Part shown: positions 7,580-8,249 of the stretch, one piece after another
How the letters are laid out: each line of letters opens with the position of its first letter
Position numbering within the stretch: position 1 is the stretch's first letter
Source of the DNA: Muribaculaceae bacterium
GTDB lineage: Bacteria > Bacteroidota > Bacteroidia > Bacteroidales > Muribaculaceae
Reading direction: 5' to 3'
DNA: 8,249 nt
NCBI GenBank assembly: GCA_021443235.1
Contig: JABUUJ010000010.1
Coordinates: 38,107-46,355 of the forward strand
Program-made: the position numbers and the translations under genes
Notes under the pieces: model-generated
Databases searched by the model: none
What the model saw: only the letters and a program-made list of their open reading frames with translations
What the model was told of the DNA's origin: nothing

Positions 7580-8230
7580 TTAATTGAAGTCTTTAATGAT
7601 GTTCATGCTGATTTTGCCCTTGGCGGCTGCGTTTAGCAGGTTTTGCTCGGGGACGAGGAAAATCTCGAGGCGGCGGTTGCGATTGCGGTTGTCGACCGAG
7701 TTGTTGTCGACTGCGGGGTCGGTTTCGCCCAGCGCATAGGGCACGACAAAGTCGGCAGGTGCGTTAATCTCTACCCAGTCGAATACCGAGTTGACGCGTC
7801 GCGTGGTGAGCGAGAGGGTGTATTCTCGGCTGCCGGTATTGTCGCTGTGCATCACAAGAAGCGCCTTATAAAGCCCTGCGTTCTTGATAAAAGGCAACAG
7901 AGGCTTTAGCGAGAGCTTGCCCTCCTCGGTGAGGACCGTATCGTTGGGGGCAAAGAGCTTGCTTGCGGGGAAAGTGACCACAATCACCTGATTGTGTCGC
8001 ATCATCTCCACGTCGAGGTTGTGCTTCTTGAGTTTCACCGCTACCTCATATTGGAATTCCTCGATGTTGGCGGCGATTTTCTCGTTTTCGGGCACAGGTG
8101 TCTCTATGTTCTCGTCGAGTGTGAGCTCATAGATATCGACAACAGCCTTTTTCTTGGCGAGAGCGTCGCCGGGCAAAGCCGCAGCGATAACGAGCGCAAA
8201 AGCCAGAAAGAAAGTCTTAATGTTGTTCAT
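7580..8230 (-). CDS. OmpA-C domain periplasmic protein (peptidoglycan-binding)
   Basis: Small envelope protein predicted to anchor to peptidoglycan; partner and exact role unknown. I start it at the ATG at 8230 (216 residues), because the only longer in-frame start (8242) is a TTG that adds just four residues in an A-rich leader. An N-terminal signal peptide (MNNIK, hydrophobic 6-20) ends at a likely AxA site after DALA (25). There is no lipobox and no beta-barrel domain. After a 45-60 residue spacer, an OmpA-C domain spans about 80-195. It holds HSDNTGS (128-134), Asp130, and Arg145 exactly 15 residues later, the pair that binds diaminopimelate in OmpA proteins. The usual YNxxLSxxRA reads YTLSLTTRRV (137-146), so the Asn and Ser of the motif are Thr. 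NRNRNRRLEIFLVP (181-194) matches the domain end. It is first of four co-directional genes, with its promoter outside the window. Confidence 0.88.
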   Translation of the reverse strand: MNNIKTFFLAFALVIAAALPGDALAKKKAVVDIYELTLDENIETPVPENEKIAANIEEFQYEVAVKLKKHNLDVEMMRHNQVIVVTFPASKLFAPNDTVLTEEGKLSLKPLLPFIKNAGLYKALLVMHSDNTGSREYTLSLTTRRVNSVFDWVEINAPADFVVPYALGETDPAVDNNSVDNRNRNRRLEIFLVPEQNLLNAAAKGKISMNIIKDFN

Positions 8231-8249
8231 CGATTTTTTCAATATTATT

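Noticed and set aside
8231..8242. TTG start four codons upstream for the OmpA-like gene
   Set aside because: The codon at 8242 is TTG in an A-rich leader. The ATG at 8230 gives a normal signal peptide (MNNIKTFFLAF) and is far more usual.

Overview
The window looks like ordinary core chromosome from a member of the Bacteroidales. Evidence for this is the combination of a signal-peptide OmpA-C protein, an archaeal/eukaryal-type (short, no editing insert) prolyl-tRNA synthetase and an M13 peptidase with an 'NAQ' signal-peptidase site. A TAnnTTTG-type -7 promoter element and A-rich leaders without clear Shine-Dalgarno sequences point the same way. The roughly balanced GC content with heavy use of TCG and GTC would suit Muribaculaceae or a relative, but the genus is a guess. 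Every gene I can support is on the minus strand. The long plus-strand open frames are shadows of these genes.

Reading in the direction of transcription (right to left): an OmpA-C domain periplasmic protein (8230-7580), proS (7560-6079), an ABC-F ATPase (6001-4088) and a secreted M13/PepO-type zinc endopeptidase (4063-2051). The gaps are 19, 77 and 24 nt. This run ends at a textbook intrinsic terminator (stem 2019-1997, U-run 1996-1991), so the four genes may form one transcription unit whose promoter lies beyond the right edge. A perfect 13-bp hairpin without a U-tract sits between proS and the ABC-F gene. After the terminator comes a 234-nt non-coding stretch (2050-1817), the only sizeable intergenic region. 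It holds the terminator, a duplicated 14-nt A-tract/CCCACGC element and a probable promoter. That promoter drives a second unit: dnaN (1816-698), the sliding clamp, followed 16 nt later by a DnaQ-like DEDDh 3'-5' exonuclease (681-1) cut by the left edge.

Functionally the window is housekeeping: DNA replication/proofreading (clamp plus exonuclease), translation (ProRS and a ribosome-associated ABC-F factor) and envelope proteins (peptidoglycan-binding OmpA-C protein, periplasmic or exported peptidase). I found no mobile element, CRISPR array, tRNA, rRNA, toxin-antitoxin or defence locus, and no convincing undescribed system. The points worth a second look are modest: the hairpin before the ABC-F gene, the repeat upstream of dnaN, the degenerate zinc site in ProRS, the clamp-exonuclease pairing and the mixed operon.
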